NCBI GenBank assembly: GCA_001749745.1
Contig: JWTM01000424.1
Location: forward strand, 62,001-126,000
Reading direction: 5' to 3'
Length of the DNA: 64,000 bases
Origin: Candidatus Marispirochaeta associata
Lineage (GTDB): Bacteria; Spirochaetota; Spirochaetia; JC444; Marispirochaetaceae
This document shows, piece after piece, positions 50,608 through 59,900 of the stretch. Within the stretch, counting starts at the first letter, position 1, and the number at the start of each line of letters is the position of its first letter. Position numbers and translations under genes: made by a program. The notes under the pieces are model-generated. The model searched no databases, was not told where the DNA came from, and saw only the letters and a list, made by a program, of their open reading frames with translations.

Positions 50608-51269
50608 CAATCCCCATCCCTATGGTCAAAAATCTCTAAATCATACTGGAGTCCGTGCTGTACATGCCGGTGCATCGCCGTCTCTGCTCGTTGGGCATCG
50701 CCGGAGAGTATCTCTTCGATGAGTTCCTGATGCCAGCGTTTCGGATTGGCGATATTCTTCTGCCACTTCACTTTGTCGCTCTGAAATAGCAGGCTCCTTA
50801 CCCGTAAACGCTCTAACTCAGTTTTGAGGATCCGATTCTCGGTCGTCTTGGCCAGCAAGAGATGCAGGTTGCGATGAAGCTTGGCGTAACAGTCGATTCC
50901 ATCCGGGGTGTCGGTTTCGATCCGATCGCACTCAGCAGCGGCGCTTCGTAATGAATCTGCGTCTATCTCATCGACCCGCTGGGAGAGAATATAGGCCACC
51001 ATAACCTCTAAACCTTCTCTGACGGCATATAGTTGGATAATCCGATCTCGAGTATGTTCCGGAATTCGGACTCCCCATTTGGGAATCATCTCGATCAAGT
51101 TTTCATACTCCAGTCGCTTGAGAGCCTCTCTGACTGACACTACTGACGTTCCGGTGAGTTCGGCTAGCTTTCGCTGGGACAGGAATTTTCCCTTTTCCAA
51201 GGTATTTTCCATTATCGCCTCGAGGAGAATCCTATATGCTTTCTCGCCGCTGGTTAGTAGTTCAGACAT
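50607..51269 (-). CDS. GntR-family regulator (FCD), amino-sugar operon
   Basis: 220 residues. Winged helix FLSQRKLAELTGTSVVSVREALKRLE (pieces FLSQRKLAELTG and SVVSVREALKRLE) and an FCD domain with KLHRNLHLLLAKTTENRIL and AMHRHVQHGL. First gene of the leftward run, so it likely represses its own operon until a substrate-derived acid binds. It is a paralogue of the divergent regulator at 51431: the two share GEKAY, FLSQRKLA, VREGLEVMVA and GDAQRA/GDVSRA-type segments. No clear ribosome site directly before the ATG. Confidence 0.86.
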   Translation of the reverse strand: MSELLTSGEKAYRILLEAIMENTLEKGKFLSQRKLAELTGTSVVSVREALKRLEYENLIEMIPKWGVRIPEHTRDRIIQLYAVREGLEVMVAYILSQRVDEIDADSLRSAAAECDRIETDTPDGIDCYAKLHRNLHLLLAKTTENRILKTELERLRVRSLLFQSDKVKWQKNIANPKRWHQELIEEILSGDAQRAETAMHRHVQHGLQYDLEIFDHRDGD

Positions 51270-51314
51270 AACTTTCGAAAACTTGATAGTCTCCTATTGA
51301 TAATCCAGTTATTT

Positions 51315-51335
51315 GCGTTATAATCGTTTTAACGC
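51315..51335. promoter_or_regulatory. Candidate operator palindrome between divergent GntR genes
   Basis: GCGTTA (51315-51320) and TAACGC (51330-51335), a perfect inverted repeat with nine bases between, in the A/T-rich gap shared by both regulators. A TATAAT-like sequence (51319-51324, TATAAT) lies inside, so binding would block a promoter. Confidence 0.5.
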
Positions 51336-51430
51336 TTATTTCATCCTACCACTCCTTTTGATTTTGTCAAGGAAAATTGACAGATTGGCTGGAGACAACT
51401 ATTCTATCTTCTGGTAAAGGCGGAGATCAG

Positions 51431-52114
51431 ATGAACAATAATCATGATGAGCACTTACGGACAGCCGGGGAAAAGGCCTACCAGACGCTTCTGCATGCAA
51501 TTCTCGAGAATAAACTCGAATCCGGAGTTTTTCTTTCACAGCGAAAGCTTGCAAGCTATGCCGGGACCTCGATCGTCTCCCTCCGGGAAGCATTGAAGCA
51601 ACTTGAACACGAAGGAATAATAGAAGCTGTGCCGCGGTGGGGCGTTCGCTTGCCGAAACCGACGCGAGAACGACTCATCGAGGTCTACCAAGTGCGGGAA
51701 GGCCTGGAGGTTATGGTTGCTTCCCTCTTGGCGCAGGAAACCGACGAGGATGTCAAAGAGAAACTATACGCCCTGGCTGTCGCTTGCGATGAACTCGAAG
51801 TGAGCGATGAACAGAGTATTGTTGAATTCTCCAATCGACATAGAGAACTGCATCTGTCCATGGCGGAGTCTACGGGAAATCAACAGCTGCAGAAATATCT
51901 CGATAGAATCGGATTAAGAATGATTATTTATCAAAGTGCTCGGAGTACCTGGTTTCATCAACGAGAGAACTGGGATTATTGGCACCAAGGACTATTAGAT
52001 GAGATTTTTTCCGGGGATGTATCTCGAGCCCGGACGGCAATGCATTCCCATATTCAGAATGGGTTAAAGAATGATCTGATCCTCTTCGATGAAAAAAACA
52101 TGGTTAAAGAGTGA
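51431..52114 (+). CDS. GntR-family regulator (FCD), divergent paralogue
   Basis: 227 residues. Winged helix with SGVFLSQRKLASYAGTSIVS and LREALKQLEHEGII; FCD domain with RHRELHLSMAESTGNQQL and ARTAMHSHIQNGL. ATG 51431 has GGCGGAG upstream; an earlier in-frame ATG at 51377 would add 18 residues of no domain character. Paralogue of the regulator across the gap (same WGVR, VYxVREGLEVMVA and WHQxLxxEIxSGD stretches). It controls no other obvious gene downstream, so it may act on the shared intergenic region or elsewhere. Confidence 0.86.
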   Translation: MNNNHDEHLRTAGEKAYQTLLHAILENKLESGVFLSQRKLASYAGTSIVSLREALKQLEHEGIIEAVPRWGVRLPKPTRERLIEVYQVREGLEVMVASLLAQETDEDVKEKLYALAVACDELEVSDEQSIVEFSNRHRELHLSMAESTGNQQLQKYLDRIGLRMIIYQSARSTWFHQRENWDYWHQGLLDEIFSGDVSRARTAMHSHIQNGLKNDLILFDEKNMVKE

Positions 52115-52150
52115 TATCCCCCTGGAAAGAGACGAACGGTAGAACAAATT

Positions 52151-52294
52151 ATGGTCGGTTTTTACGTCCTCTTTATTGCTACCGGATTCATGGGGGGTGC
52201 AGCGCTCTATCTGCTCGACCTTCGTCTTTCCAGTCAGATCCAAAATCTCCTCCTCAATGCGAGCCATAGCGGGCCAGGCGACTATATATTGTAG
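52151..52294 (+). CDS. Possible small membrane protein (47 residues)
   Basis: MVGFYVLFIATGFMGGAALY is one hydrophobic helix, then LLDLRLSSQIQNLLLNASHS and a short tail. No ribosome site is visible before ATG 52151, and the same frame is open back to the GntR stop. It could be a real small protein, or the remnant of a larger membrane protein gene. Nothing recognised. Confidence 0.3.
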   Translation: MVGFYVLFIATGFMGGAALYLLDLRLSSQIQNLLLNASHSGPGDYIL

Positions 52295-52305
52295 CAGAAA
52301 GGGGT

Positions 52306-52347
52306 TGCCGCCCGCTTACGCTCGATGAAGAGGATGGGGGAGGATAG
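52306..52347. repeat. Palindromic repeat family, copy D (right arm)
   Basis: TGCCGCCCGCTTACGCTCGA then TGAAGAGGATGGGGGAGGAT. Identical to the right arm of copy B from GCCGCCC through the GGATAGG that follows it. It is followed by the TACGTA inverted repeat at 52365-52393. Confidence 0.8.
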
Positions 52348-52364
52348 GAAAGGAAGGTTGTGCG

Positions 52365-52393
52365 TACGTATAGTTTCCAATCAAGTATACGTA
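52365..52393. repeat. Inverted repeat with TACGTA core between repeat arms D and E
   Basis: TACGTATA (52365-52372) and TATACGTA (52386-52393), 13-base loop. It occupies the same relative place as the repeat at 16038-16070. The rest of 52394-52490 shows no gene. Confidence 0.6.
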
Positions 52394-52490
52394 TTTCACC
52401 TCGAGACTGGATATCTTCATCAACGTTATCTCGCTCGTTTTGCTTGTTTCGTGAGTCTTTCAGATAAAACTGATTCTTCTTAATCTTGTT

Positions 52491-52533
52491 TTCATCCTTC
52501 TCATCGAGGCGAGCGTATGCGAGCCGGGCGGCC
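52491..52533. repeat. Palindromic repeat family, copy E (left arm)
   Basis: TTCATCCTTCTCATCGAGGC then GAGCGTATGCGAGCCGGGCG GCC in sequence, matching the left arm of copies B and C. D and E together make an inside-out copy (right arm first) with about 145 bases between. They lie just upstream of the S1-domain gene. Confidence 0.8.
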
Positions 52534-52697
52534 TTATGCGGGAAATCGATCTCATGGTCATAGCTTGGATTTTTCCAGGATTTCGGATATTGTATCGTAG
52601 ACGGCGGAGGTATGATTCCTGCCCGCGCACCTTCCGTTCTTTTATCAGAACTGACTGTATGATTACCCGCATATACCGCGAGATGGAGAGGCATACC

Positions 52698-53861
52698 GTG
52701 AAAGATAATCAGGAAAGCGAATTCGAGAGACTTCTCGACGAAAATTTGTCCGGAAAGCAGGCCCTTGAACCCGGACAGCAGATAGAGGCCGAAATTGTCT
52801 CCATTTCCGGCGACTGCATCTTTCTGCAGTTGGACGGTAAAAGCGAGGGGCAGCTCGATGCGGCTGAACTTCTCGATAAAGACGGTAACATGAGCGTGAA
52901 AGAAGGGGATGTCATTAAAGCCTTCTTTTTACACGCTCGCAACGGCATAATGCAGTTTACCACCAGAATCAGCGGCGACAAGGCCGAGAGTAGCGTGCTG
53001 GAAAGCGCTTTTCAGAATCGAATCCCTGTGGAAGGAGTCGTCGAGCGGGAGATCAAGGGCGGATTCGAAGTGAAGATCGGCGACACCCGGGCCTTTTGTC
53101 CTTTCTCTCAGATGGGAATGAAGAGGGTGGAGAACCCCGCCGATTTCGTCGGCACGCATCAAACCTTCGAGATTACCGAGTTCGGCGAGAAGGGACGGAA
53201 CATCATCGTCTCCAACAGAGCCGTTCTCGATAAAGAGCACCAGAAAAAGGTCGACCGTCTGAAACAGTCCCTTAAAGAGAAGATGAAGATTACCGGAAAG
53301 GTGACCTCCCTGCAGAGCTTCGGCGCCTTCATCGATATCGGGGGTGTTCAGGCCTTGCTTCCCATCTCGGAGATCAGCCGAGAGCGGGTCGAGAATATTC
53401 AGGACGTATTAACCCCGGGGCAGGAGATCGAGGCCGAAGTGCTCAAGCTGGACTGGAAGAACGAAAGGATCTCGGTCAGCATGAAGCAGCTCCTGCCCGA
53501 TCCCTGGGAGCATGCCGAGTCGAACTATCCGCGGGGCTCTAAGCATAGCGGTACCGTGGTTCGCTTGATGAACTTCGGCGCCTTCGTGAATCTGGAACCG
53601 GGACTGGACGGTCTCGTTCATATCTCGGAATTAAAGGGCGAGGAGCGGATCGATCATCCCCGGGACGTAGTCAAGATCGGCCAGTCTCTGGAAGTGGAGA
53701 TAGTCAATGTGGATAAAAAGCAAAAGAGACTCTCATTAAAACCGGTCAGCAGTTTTCTCGCGGATGAGGCATCGAGCAAGTATCTGGAGACTGAATCCGA
53801 AACTGAAACCTATAATCCGTTCAGCGCTCTATTAAAGGATCAGAAGAGCGCTGATAGTTAG
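52698..53861 (+). CDS. Protein with four S1 RNA-binding domains
   Basis: 387 residues from GTG 52698, chosen because GGAGAGG lies seven bases upstream; ATG 52683 is in frame but has no ribosome site and would place that motif inside the coding region. Four S1 modules at about 24-92, 106-172, 194-260 and 280-350; the last two are the most typical (GKVTSLQSFGAFIDIGG, GTVVRLMNFGAFVNLEPGLD, GLVHISELKG). E. coli ribosomal protein S1 has six. A shorter S1-like protein may help load mRNAs or act in RNA metabolism. If leaderless messages are common here, the S1 complement of this organism is of interest. Confidence 0.82.
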   Translation: MKDNQESEFERLLDENLSGKQALEPGQQIEAEIVSISGDCIFLQLDGKSEGQLDAAELLDKDGNMSVKEGDVIKAFFLHARNGIMQFTTRISGDKAESSVLESAFQNRIPVEGVVEREIKGGFEVKIGDTRAFCPFSQMGMKRVENPADFVGTHQTFEITEFGEKGRNIIVSNRAVLDKEHQKKVDRLKQSLKEKMKITGKVTSLQSFGAFIDIGGVQALLPISEISRERVENIQDVLTPGQEIEAEVLKLDWKNERISVSMKQLLPDPWEHAESNYPRGSKHSGTVVRLMNFGAFVNLEPGLDGLVHISELKGEERIDHPRDVVKIGQSLEVEIVNVDKKQKRLSLKPVSSFLADEASSKYLETESETETYNPFSALLKDQKSADS

Positions 53862-53973
53862 GCGGCGAATCGGAAGCGTTGTCGCGATTGACCTGGATGT
53901 ATCTCCGGGATGTCCGCCGATTTCCGGATTGAAAGAGATCGATTCGCAATTGGCGTCGGGCAGGCGCTGAAGA

Positions 53974-55395
53974 TCAGATGCACTCTACCCGGTTTCTCCC
54001 ATTTTTCTTGGATTGATATAAGGCACTATCCGCATCGGCGATTACCTCGGATACTTGCCTGGCTCCCGTGCTCTCGGCGATTCCTATGCTGACTGTAATA
54101 CGCCCGGTATTCGAAGGCATCTCTCGGTTTGCGCATACCTCCCTGATCCGATCCATGATTTGTCGTGCCGTTGTTGCATTGGTATTAGGGAGTACCGCGA
54201 TAAACTCATCTCCCCCGTATCGGGCGAGCATGTCGCCTTTGCGGAGGTTTAGATTGAATAGTTCCGCAATTTCTCTTATAACGCAGTCTCCCGCCGGATG
54301 GCCGAAGGTGTCATTTATTTTCTTGAAATGATCGATATCGACCATTGCAATCGCGTTCTCTGAATAGAGCTCAGTGAACTCTTTCCAGAGCTTTTCTATC
54401 TCTCTGTTGAAACTACGCCGGGTGAGCAAGCCTGTGAGTCCGTCGGACTCCAGCTCCGCTACTGTCTTGCGGAGTTCTTGGTTGTTGCCGATAGCGACCG
54501 CCAGAATGTCGGCGAATGCCGTTACAGGATATAGATCAGCTCCCCTAAAAAAGCCGATTTGTTCAGCACCGAGAAGGACCAACCCGACAGTGGTATCCTT
54601 TTGCCTTAAGGGAACCACCAGGAGGGAGCGCAAGCTGAATGTTTCTCCAAGGTCATCTCTTATAATCGGATAGGGAGATCTATTGATCTCGTCCAGGAAC
54701 TCGGTTGGAGCCGGAATTTTCTTTGCATTTCCGGTGGGGTAGACGAGCAGTTCAGTGATACTGTTAGTTTCCAGGGAATAGACCCCGCACCGATCAAAGC
54801 TTACGATTGTCGCAAGCTGCCGGATTCCGGTGATTAAATTATTGGTGAGACCAAGATCCGATGCAATAAGAGTGCTCGTCTGCCGCAGTGATTCGGCAAT
54901 TTCGTATTTTCGTTGAATATCGTGAAACTGTTTTCTTAGGTATTCTTCGGCGTTCTTGCGACTATTTATTTCCCGATCCACACCGACTATGGTCGCGATC
55001 GAGCCGTCTTCCTGGCGTTCGACTACGATCGCATGGGTCTCGATCCAGTGCCACTCTCCGTTGAGATCAGAAAGACGGTACTCACAGTATAACTCGTCTT
55101 CCCATCCGTCATGTACACGTTTCCAGAGGTCTAAATATGTCGAATAGTCTTCGGGGTGTATTCGTTGCTGATATGATCCGCTTCGCAATTCCTCATCAAG
55201 AAATCCCAAATTCTTTAGCGGAGTGCTGGTCTCTCCTCGGTTGTTCTGCATATCGCTGTAGAAAAAATTGGTTCCGAAAAGTGGTCCGATTAGTCTATTA
55301 TCATTGAGTAAATTAGCGATCCGCTCATCTTCTCTATTGTTTATCAACTTCCTGACCTCAAGTGGAAGAGTATCAGATATGTGAGGATTAATCAC
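53974..55395 (-). CDS. Diguanylate cyclase with PAS and GAF sensor domains
   Basis: 473 residues, no membrane helix. N-terminal PAS/PAC (about 45-150, with QQRIHPEDYSTYLDLWKRV and ETHAIVVERQEDGS), a GAF domain (about 165-315), and a C-terminal GGDEF domain with DGLTGLLTRRSFN, MVDIDHFKKINDTFGHPAGD and the catalytic RYGGDEF. An inhibitory site RxxD (RKGD) lies five residues before GGDEF, so product feedback by c-di-GMP is expected. Start GTG 55395 overlaps the stop of the upstream gene by four bases (GTGA), so it is translationally coupled to the sulfatase-modifying-factor-like protein. Confidence 0.93.
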   Translation of the reverse strand: MINPHISDTLPLEVRKLINNREDERIANLLNDNRLIGPLFGTNFFYSDMQNNRGETSTPLKNLGFLDEELRSGSYQQRIHPEDYSTYLDLWKRVHDGWEDELYCEYRLSDLNGEWHWIETHAIVVERQEDGSIATIVGVDREINSRKNAEEYLRKQFHDIQRKYEIAESLRQTSTLIASDLGLTNNLITGIRQLATIVSFDRCGVYSLETNSITELLVYPTGNAKKIPAPTEFLDEINRSPYPIIRDDLGETFSLRSLLVVPLRQKDTTVGLVLLGAEQIGFFRGADLYPVTAFADILAVAIGNNQELRKTVAELESDGLTGLLTRRSFNREIEKLWKEFTELYSENAIAMVDIDHFKKINDTFGHPAGDCVIREIAELFNLNLRKGDMLARYGGDEFIAVLPNTNATTARQIMDRIREVCANREMPSNTGRITVSIGIAESTGARQVSEVIADADSALYQSKKNGRNRVECI

Positions 55396-56297
55396 TCTTC
55401 CGATGTTCTTCTCCTGAGTGTTGAATCAGCAACGCGACCCATTTCTTGATCCCCAGCAGGAATATTGCGCACCAGACGGAATCCGAGACCGGCGCTGCGA
55501 GTCAGGGGCGGACTTGCGTTTCGGTTGGCGTTACGGCAGTAGATCGCACCGCTGTACCAGCCGCCGCCGCGCTCTGTACGGACGACTCCCGTATAGGGGC
55601 CTGCCGGGTCGCTAATATCCTGCGTCGGATACTCGGCATACCAGTCCCAACACCATTCACTGATGTTCCCGGTCATATCGTAGATTCCCAATTCGTTCGG
55701 CAGCTTTTCTCCGACCGCTTGCGGTGAGAGTTCCGAATTCTCGGCGTACCAGCCGACAGCATCGATAGAGTCGCTGCCGGAAAACGCGTATCCCCGGTTC
55801 CGATCTCCGCCGCGGGCTGCGTATTCCCATTCGGCCTCCGTCGGGAGGCGGTATCCGTTCGCCGACGGGTCGAAGAAGATCTGGCCATCTTTATATGCAT
55901 AACAGGGAGCCAGTCCTTCGCGCTCGCTCAAGAGGTTACAATACTCGATGGCCTCAAACCAGTTCACGTTGTGGACCGGTAGATTCGGGCCGCTGAAATT
56001 ACTCGGATTTCTGCCGGTCAGATCTGTATACTCCGCCTGGGTGACTTCAAACTTGGCGATATAGAAGTCCCGGCTGATCGTCACCTTGTGTTGGATCTCG
56101 TCGCGTTCCCGGCCCGGTTCGCCGGGGGCGGAACCCATCGTGAAGGATCCGGCCTCGACCAGCACAAATCCCGCCGGTGCGTCCTGAGGATTCTCTGCTG
56201 ACGCTGGTCCCACCATAAGCAGCAGGGACATGGCGAAACATAACAGTGCCTTTCCAGAGATTGAGTTTGGGGGCACCCGAATAACTCCCTCTTTCAT
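55392..56297 (-). CDS. Secreted sulfatase-modifying-factor (FGE-sulfatase) domain protein
   Basis: 301 residues. Signal peptide (KALLCFAMSLLLMVGPASA) followed by a full FGE-sulfatase fold: FVLVEAGSFTMGSAPGEPGR, FEVTQAEYTDLTGRNPS, YRLPTEAEWEYAARGG, GIYDMTGNISEWCWDWY and RGGGWYSGAIYCRNANRNAS, GFRLVRN. The cysteine pair used by true formylglycine-generating enzymes is not complete (a single Cys in AIYCRNANR), and no sulfatase gene is near, so a binding or sensory role outside the cytoplasm is more likely. Coupled to a diguanylate cyclase. Confidence 0.82.
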   Translation of the reverse strand: MKEGVIRVPPNSISGKALLCFAMSLLLMVGPASAENPQDAPAGFVLVEAGSFTMGSAPGEPGRERDEIQHKVTISRDFYIAKFEVTQAEYTDLTGRNPSNFSGPNLPVHNVNWFEAIEYCNLLSEREGLAPCYAYKDGQIFFDPSANGYRLPTEAEWEYAARGGDRNRGYAFSGSDSIDAVGWYAENSELSPQAVGEKLPNELGIYDMTGNISEWCWDWYAEYPTQDISDPAGPYTGVVRTERGGGWYSGAIYCRNANRNASPPLTRSAGLGFRLVRNIPAGDQEMGRVADSTLRRRTSEE

Positions 56298-56791
56298 ATT
56301 GGATTCGTATAACGATATCCTCTCCCCATAATACTACAACTTTCTTTTCACTTGGGAACCCGCTGCCTGGAAAATAGTGCGCTGTGGAAATGATTCAAAC
56401 CTCATCCCTCGGAAATGTATTTTATGGGATCCACAGCGATGGATCGCAGCAACTTCTATCCCTCATAATCTCATTCTGCTAACAAGTGTAATGCCTATCT
56501 TTAAGCTCTTTTCGTATAAAATGTCCGACGAAGAGATCGATTTTCCGGTCCATACTATTTGATTGGAAGAGGATAAGTGGATCCTTGCTATCAAGGTTAG
56601 GGAACCGCAAACACTGAATCCCAGGAAGGTTGTTAATGACGATTATGCGATGGAAATTTGTTTACATGAAACCGGATGCCTTGCTTGCAGTTCAATAACT
56701 CCTCAGATTATGGATTACTGTATTAAGCGAATGATGCGTCTATCAATGTTAGTGTATGTCGGTCGCCCGATTTTAAGGTGAGGAGTATTGG
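56298..56791. other. Gap without a supported gene
   Basis: Between the divergent FGE-domain gene and the surface lipoprotein gene. Two short plus-strand frames, 56377-56562 and 56563-56781, lie in the same phase and are separated by one TGA. Their products (for example SYKMSDEEIDFPVH then EEDKWILAIKVREP) match nothing I know. They could be the remains of one small gene. Confidence 0.4.
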
Positions 56792-56820
56792 TTTACACTA
56801 CTATTGACCTTTGGTAGAAT
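56792..56820 (+). promoter_or_regulatory. Promoter of the surface lipoprotein gene
   Basis: TTTACA (56792-56797), 17 bases, TAGAAT (56815-56820). It gives a leader of about 80 bases; the gene has a GGAG ribosome site just before ATG 56907. Confidence 0.65.
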
Positions 56821-56906
56821 CTCATGAAGGTATTATTGAACCATTGCTACAAACATAGGATACTGCATTTCTATTTAAAGTAGATTTAAAGAATAGGAGT
56901 AATTCA

Positions 56907-59900
56907 ATGCGTCGTTCTTTTTTCCGCCCGGCATCCCGGATACTGTTCCTCACCACATTTTCTATTGTGTTTTTTCTTGCTGCGTGTTCCGAACCATCCA
57001 CCGGCTCTAGTAATCCTGGTGCGGAGACTGAAGTTACCGCTATCAATCTGATTGCGAATACCACCGATCTCGAGGTCGGCGATTCTATCCTGCTCGGAGC
57101 GGCTATTACTACTTCCGACGGATCAAACAGTGATACGGTAAGTTGGAGCTCCAGTAACGAGACGGTTGCTTCGGTAGGTGTCGACGGTCGGCTCAGTGCC
57201 CTTAGCGAGGGAACTGCCTCCATTCGGGTTACCGCAGACTCAAACGGACTCTACGATGAGGAGTTATTTACCATAAGCGCAGCGTCCTCAGAACTGAACC
57301 TTGATCAGACCGCCGTGACCCTCTATCCCGGACAGACCCTGCAGCTTAATGCGGGCGGCAGCGCCGCAGCGGGGGACCTCGACTGGAGCTCGGACGACGA
57401 AGGAGTTGTTGCCGTATCGGAGGACGGCCTGCTGACCGCCGTCGATTCCGGTTCGGCGGTCGTCACCGTCGAGACCGCCGACGACCAGCACTCCGCCTCA
57501 TGCGACGTCACCGTCGTTGCGGCCGGCACGATCGTGGCGATCACCATGGAGAAGAGCGAAACCTCCCTGGGGACCTCCGTCTATGAGACGCTCGCTGCCG
57601 AATCGGTACCGACGGGGGAAACCATAAGGTGGCGGTCGGAGGATACGAGCATCGCTACGGTGAACTCCTATTCCGGCAGAATCCGCGGTATAGCAGCGGG
57701 CGTTGTGGATATTACCGCCTACGATCCTGACGGCAGCGCAACTGCCGTCTGCAGTGTGCAAGTATTTCCGGCGGCGGAGACCTTTAAATCCGTCTGGAAC
57801 GTCCCCTCTGACACTAAAAGCATCACGCTGCCGCTGGTAGCTGAGGGCGAGTACGATTTCGTCGTCAATTGGGGCGACGACAGTGCCGATCACATTTCCA
57901 GCTGGGACGACAGCGCCGCCTCGCACAACTACGCCTCTACCGGCAATAAGACCGTGACGATAACCGGAACCTTCTATGGCTGGTCGTTCCTGCATGGGGA
58001 CGACGCTTCCGTCGATGATCTGGAAGATATAAAGAACTGGGGCGGCCTGGGGCTGGGCGCCACCGACGGTCAGTTTTATGGGCTCACTCTCTATGACGGG
58101 TTCAGTGCGACCGACGCCCCGGATCTGAGCCGCACCACGAGCTTGGCGCAGGCCTTCGCCGATTCTTCTGTTATGTACAATACTGGGGTTGCAGACTGGG
58201 ATACGTCGGGCGTAACTGATATGAGCTCCATGTTCGAAGGAGCAGTCTCTTTCTACGAAGATATATCCGGCCTAGATACCTCTGCGGTCACCGATATGAA
58301 TCATATGTTTGCCGGGTGCAGCAACTTTAATCAGGATCTCTCTGGTTGGACGACGTCTTCGGTCGAGGATTTCAGCTCCATGTTTGAAGGCGCCCATAAT
58401 TTCAACCAGGACCTGAGCGGTTGGTCAACCGAAAGTGCGACGAATTTCGGTTCTATGTTTGCAGGGTTGAGCAGCTTCAACGCCGATATCTCCGGCTGGA
58501 ATACCGCCAACGTGACCAATATGAGCCGTATGTTTTACGATTGTTTCTCTTTTAACCAGGATCTCGCCTGGGAGACTGGGAATGTCACCGACATGAGCTA
58601 TATGTTCGCAGAAACCTATTATTTTAATGGGGATATCACCTCCTGGAACACAGCGAATGTGACGACTATGGAGGGGATGTTTTACGATGCGAGGGTTTTT
58701 AACCAGAATCTCAGCGGATGGGATACGGGTAGTCTTCTCACCATGAAGGATATATTCCGGGAGGCTCGAGCATTTAAGGGCGATGTGGGCGGCTGGGACG
58801 TTTCTCAGGTAACCGATATGAGCTATGCCTTCTATGACACACTCTTTAATCATGATCTCACCAATTGGGAAACCGGCCAGGTTACGACGATGTCTCACAT
58901 GTTTGATTCCGCCAATCCAATGGCCGGCGACGTTTCTACCTGGGATACTGGCAATGTCGTCGACATGAACTCGATGTTTCTTGGGACGGATATTAATCAG
59001 GATCTCTCCGGCTGGGACACCTCGAAGGTGACTGATATGGCCTCCATGTTCTCAGGGACTGTCTTTAACGGAGATATCACCAACTGGGATACCGGCAATG
59101 TGACCACCATGGAGAGGATGTTTTCCAACGCCTACCTATTTAACCAAGACATCTCTGGCTGGAATACAGCTAGGGTAACCAACATGGCGGGGATGTTCAT
59201 TGAAGCCGACGCCTTTAATCAGGATCTTACCGGCTGGAATACCGCGGCGGTTACGACTATGTCCGCTATGTTCAAGAGCACCGATACATTCAACGGCGAT
59301 ATATCAGGATGGGTGACTTCCTCGGTAACCGACATGTCCTCGATGTTCGCCTACGCAGACGCTTTCGACGGGAATATCTCGGGATGGCAGACCGGCGCGG
59401 TGACCGACATGAGTGATATGTTCTATCAGGCCTACGCCTTTAATCAGAGTCTTGCCGGCTGGGATGTCTCGGAGGTTACGACCATGAACTCAATGTTCTA
59501 TAACACCACGGTATTCAACCAGGACCTGCCTGACTGGAATACCGTCAGCGTCGTGGATATGACCCGGATGTTTGAACGCGCCGACGCGTTCAATGGTTCC
59601 CTCGCAAACTGGAAGACCGCCAATGTCCAGACAATGAGTCTTATGTTTCGCAATGCCGAATCCTTCAACCAGGACCTCACCAACTGGGATACTAGTTCGG
59701 TTACCGATATGCGAGAGATGTTTCGAGGTGCGACCGCCTTCAACGGGAATATTGCAGGGTGGGAGACCGGAAACGTAACCAGCATGAGCCACATGTTCGA
59801 CGGTGCGCTGGCCTTCAACTGCGATATTTCGAACTGGGATGTAGCAAAGGTGACCACTATGTCTTCAATGTTCCAAAACACTGATAATTTCAACCGGGAC

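Noticed and set aside
52064..52267. Minus-strand frame of 67 codons after the divergent GntR gene
   Set aside because: It runs antisense into the GntR 3' end, has no ribosome site, and the opposite strand gives a more protein-like hydrophobic helix.
56377..56781. Two short plus-strand frames in one phase separated by TGA, as a gene with a read-through or selenocysteine codon
   Set aside because: No SECIS-like structure or homology was seen and neither half is recognisable; kept only as a note on the gap.
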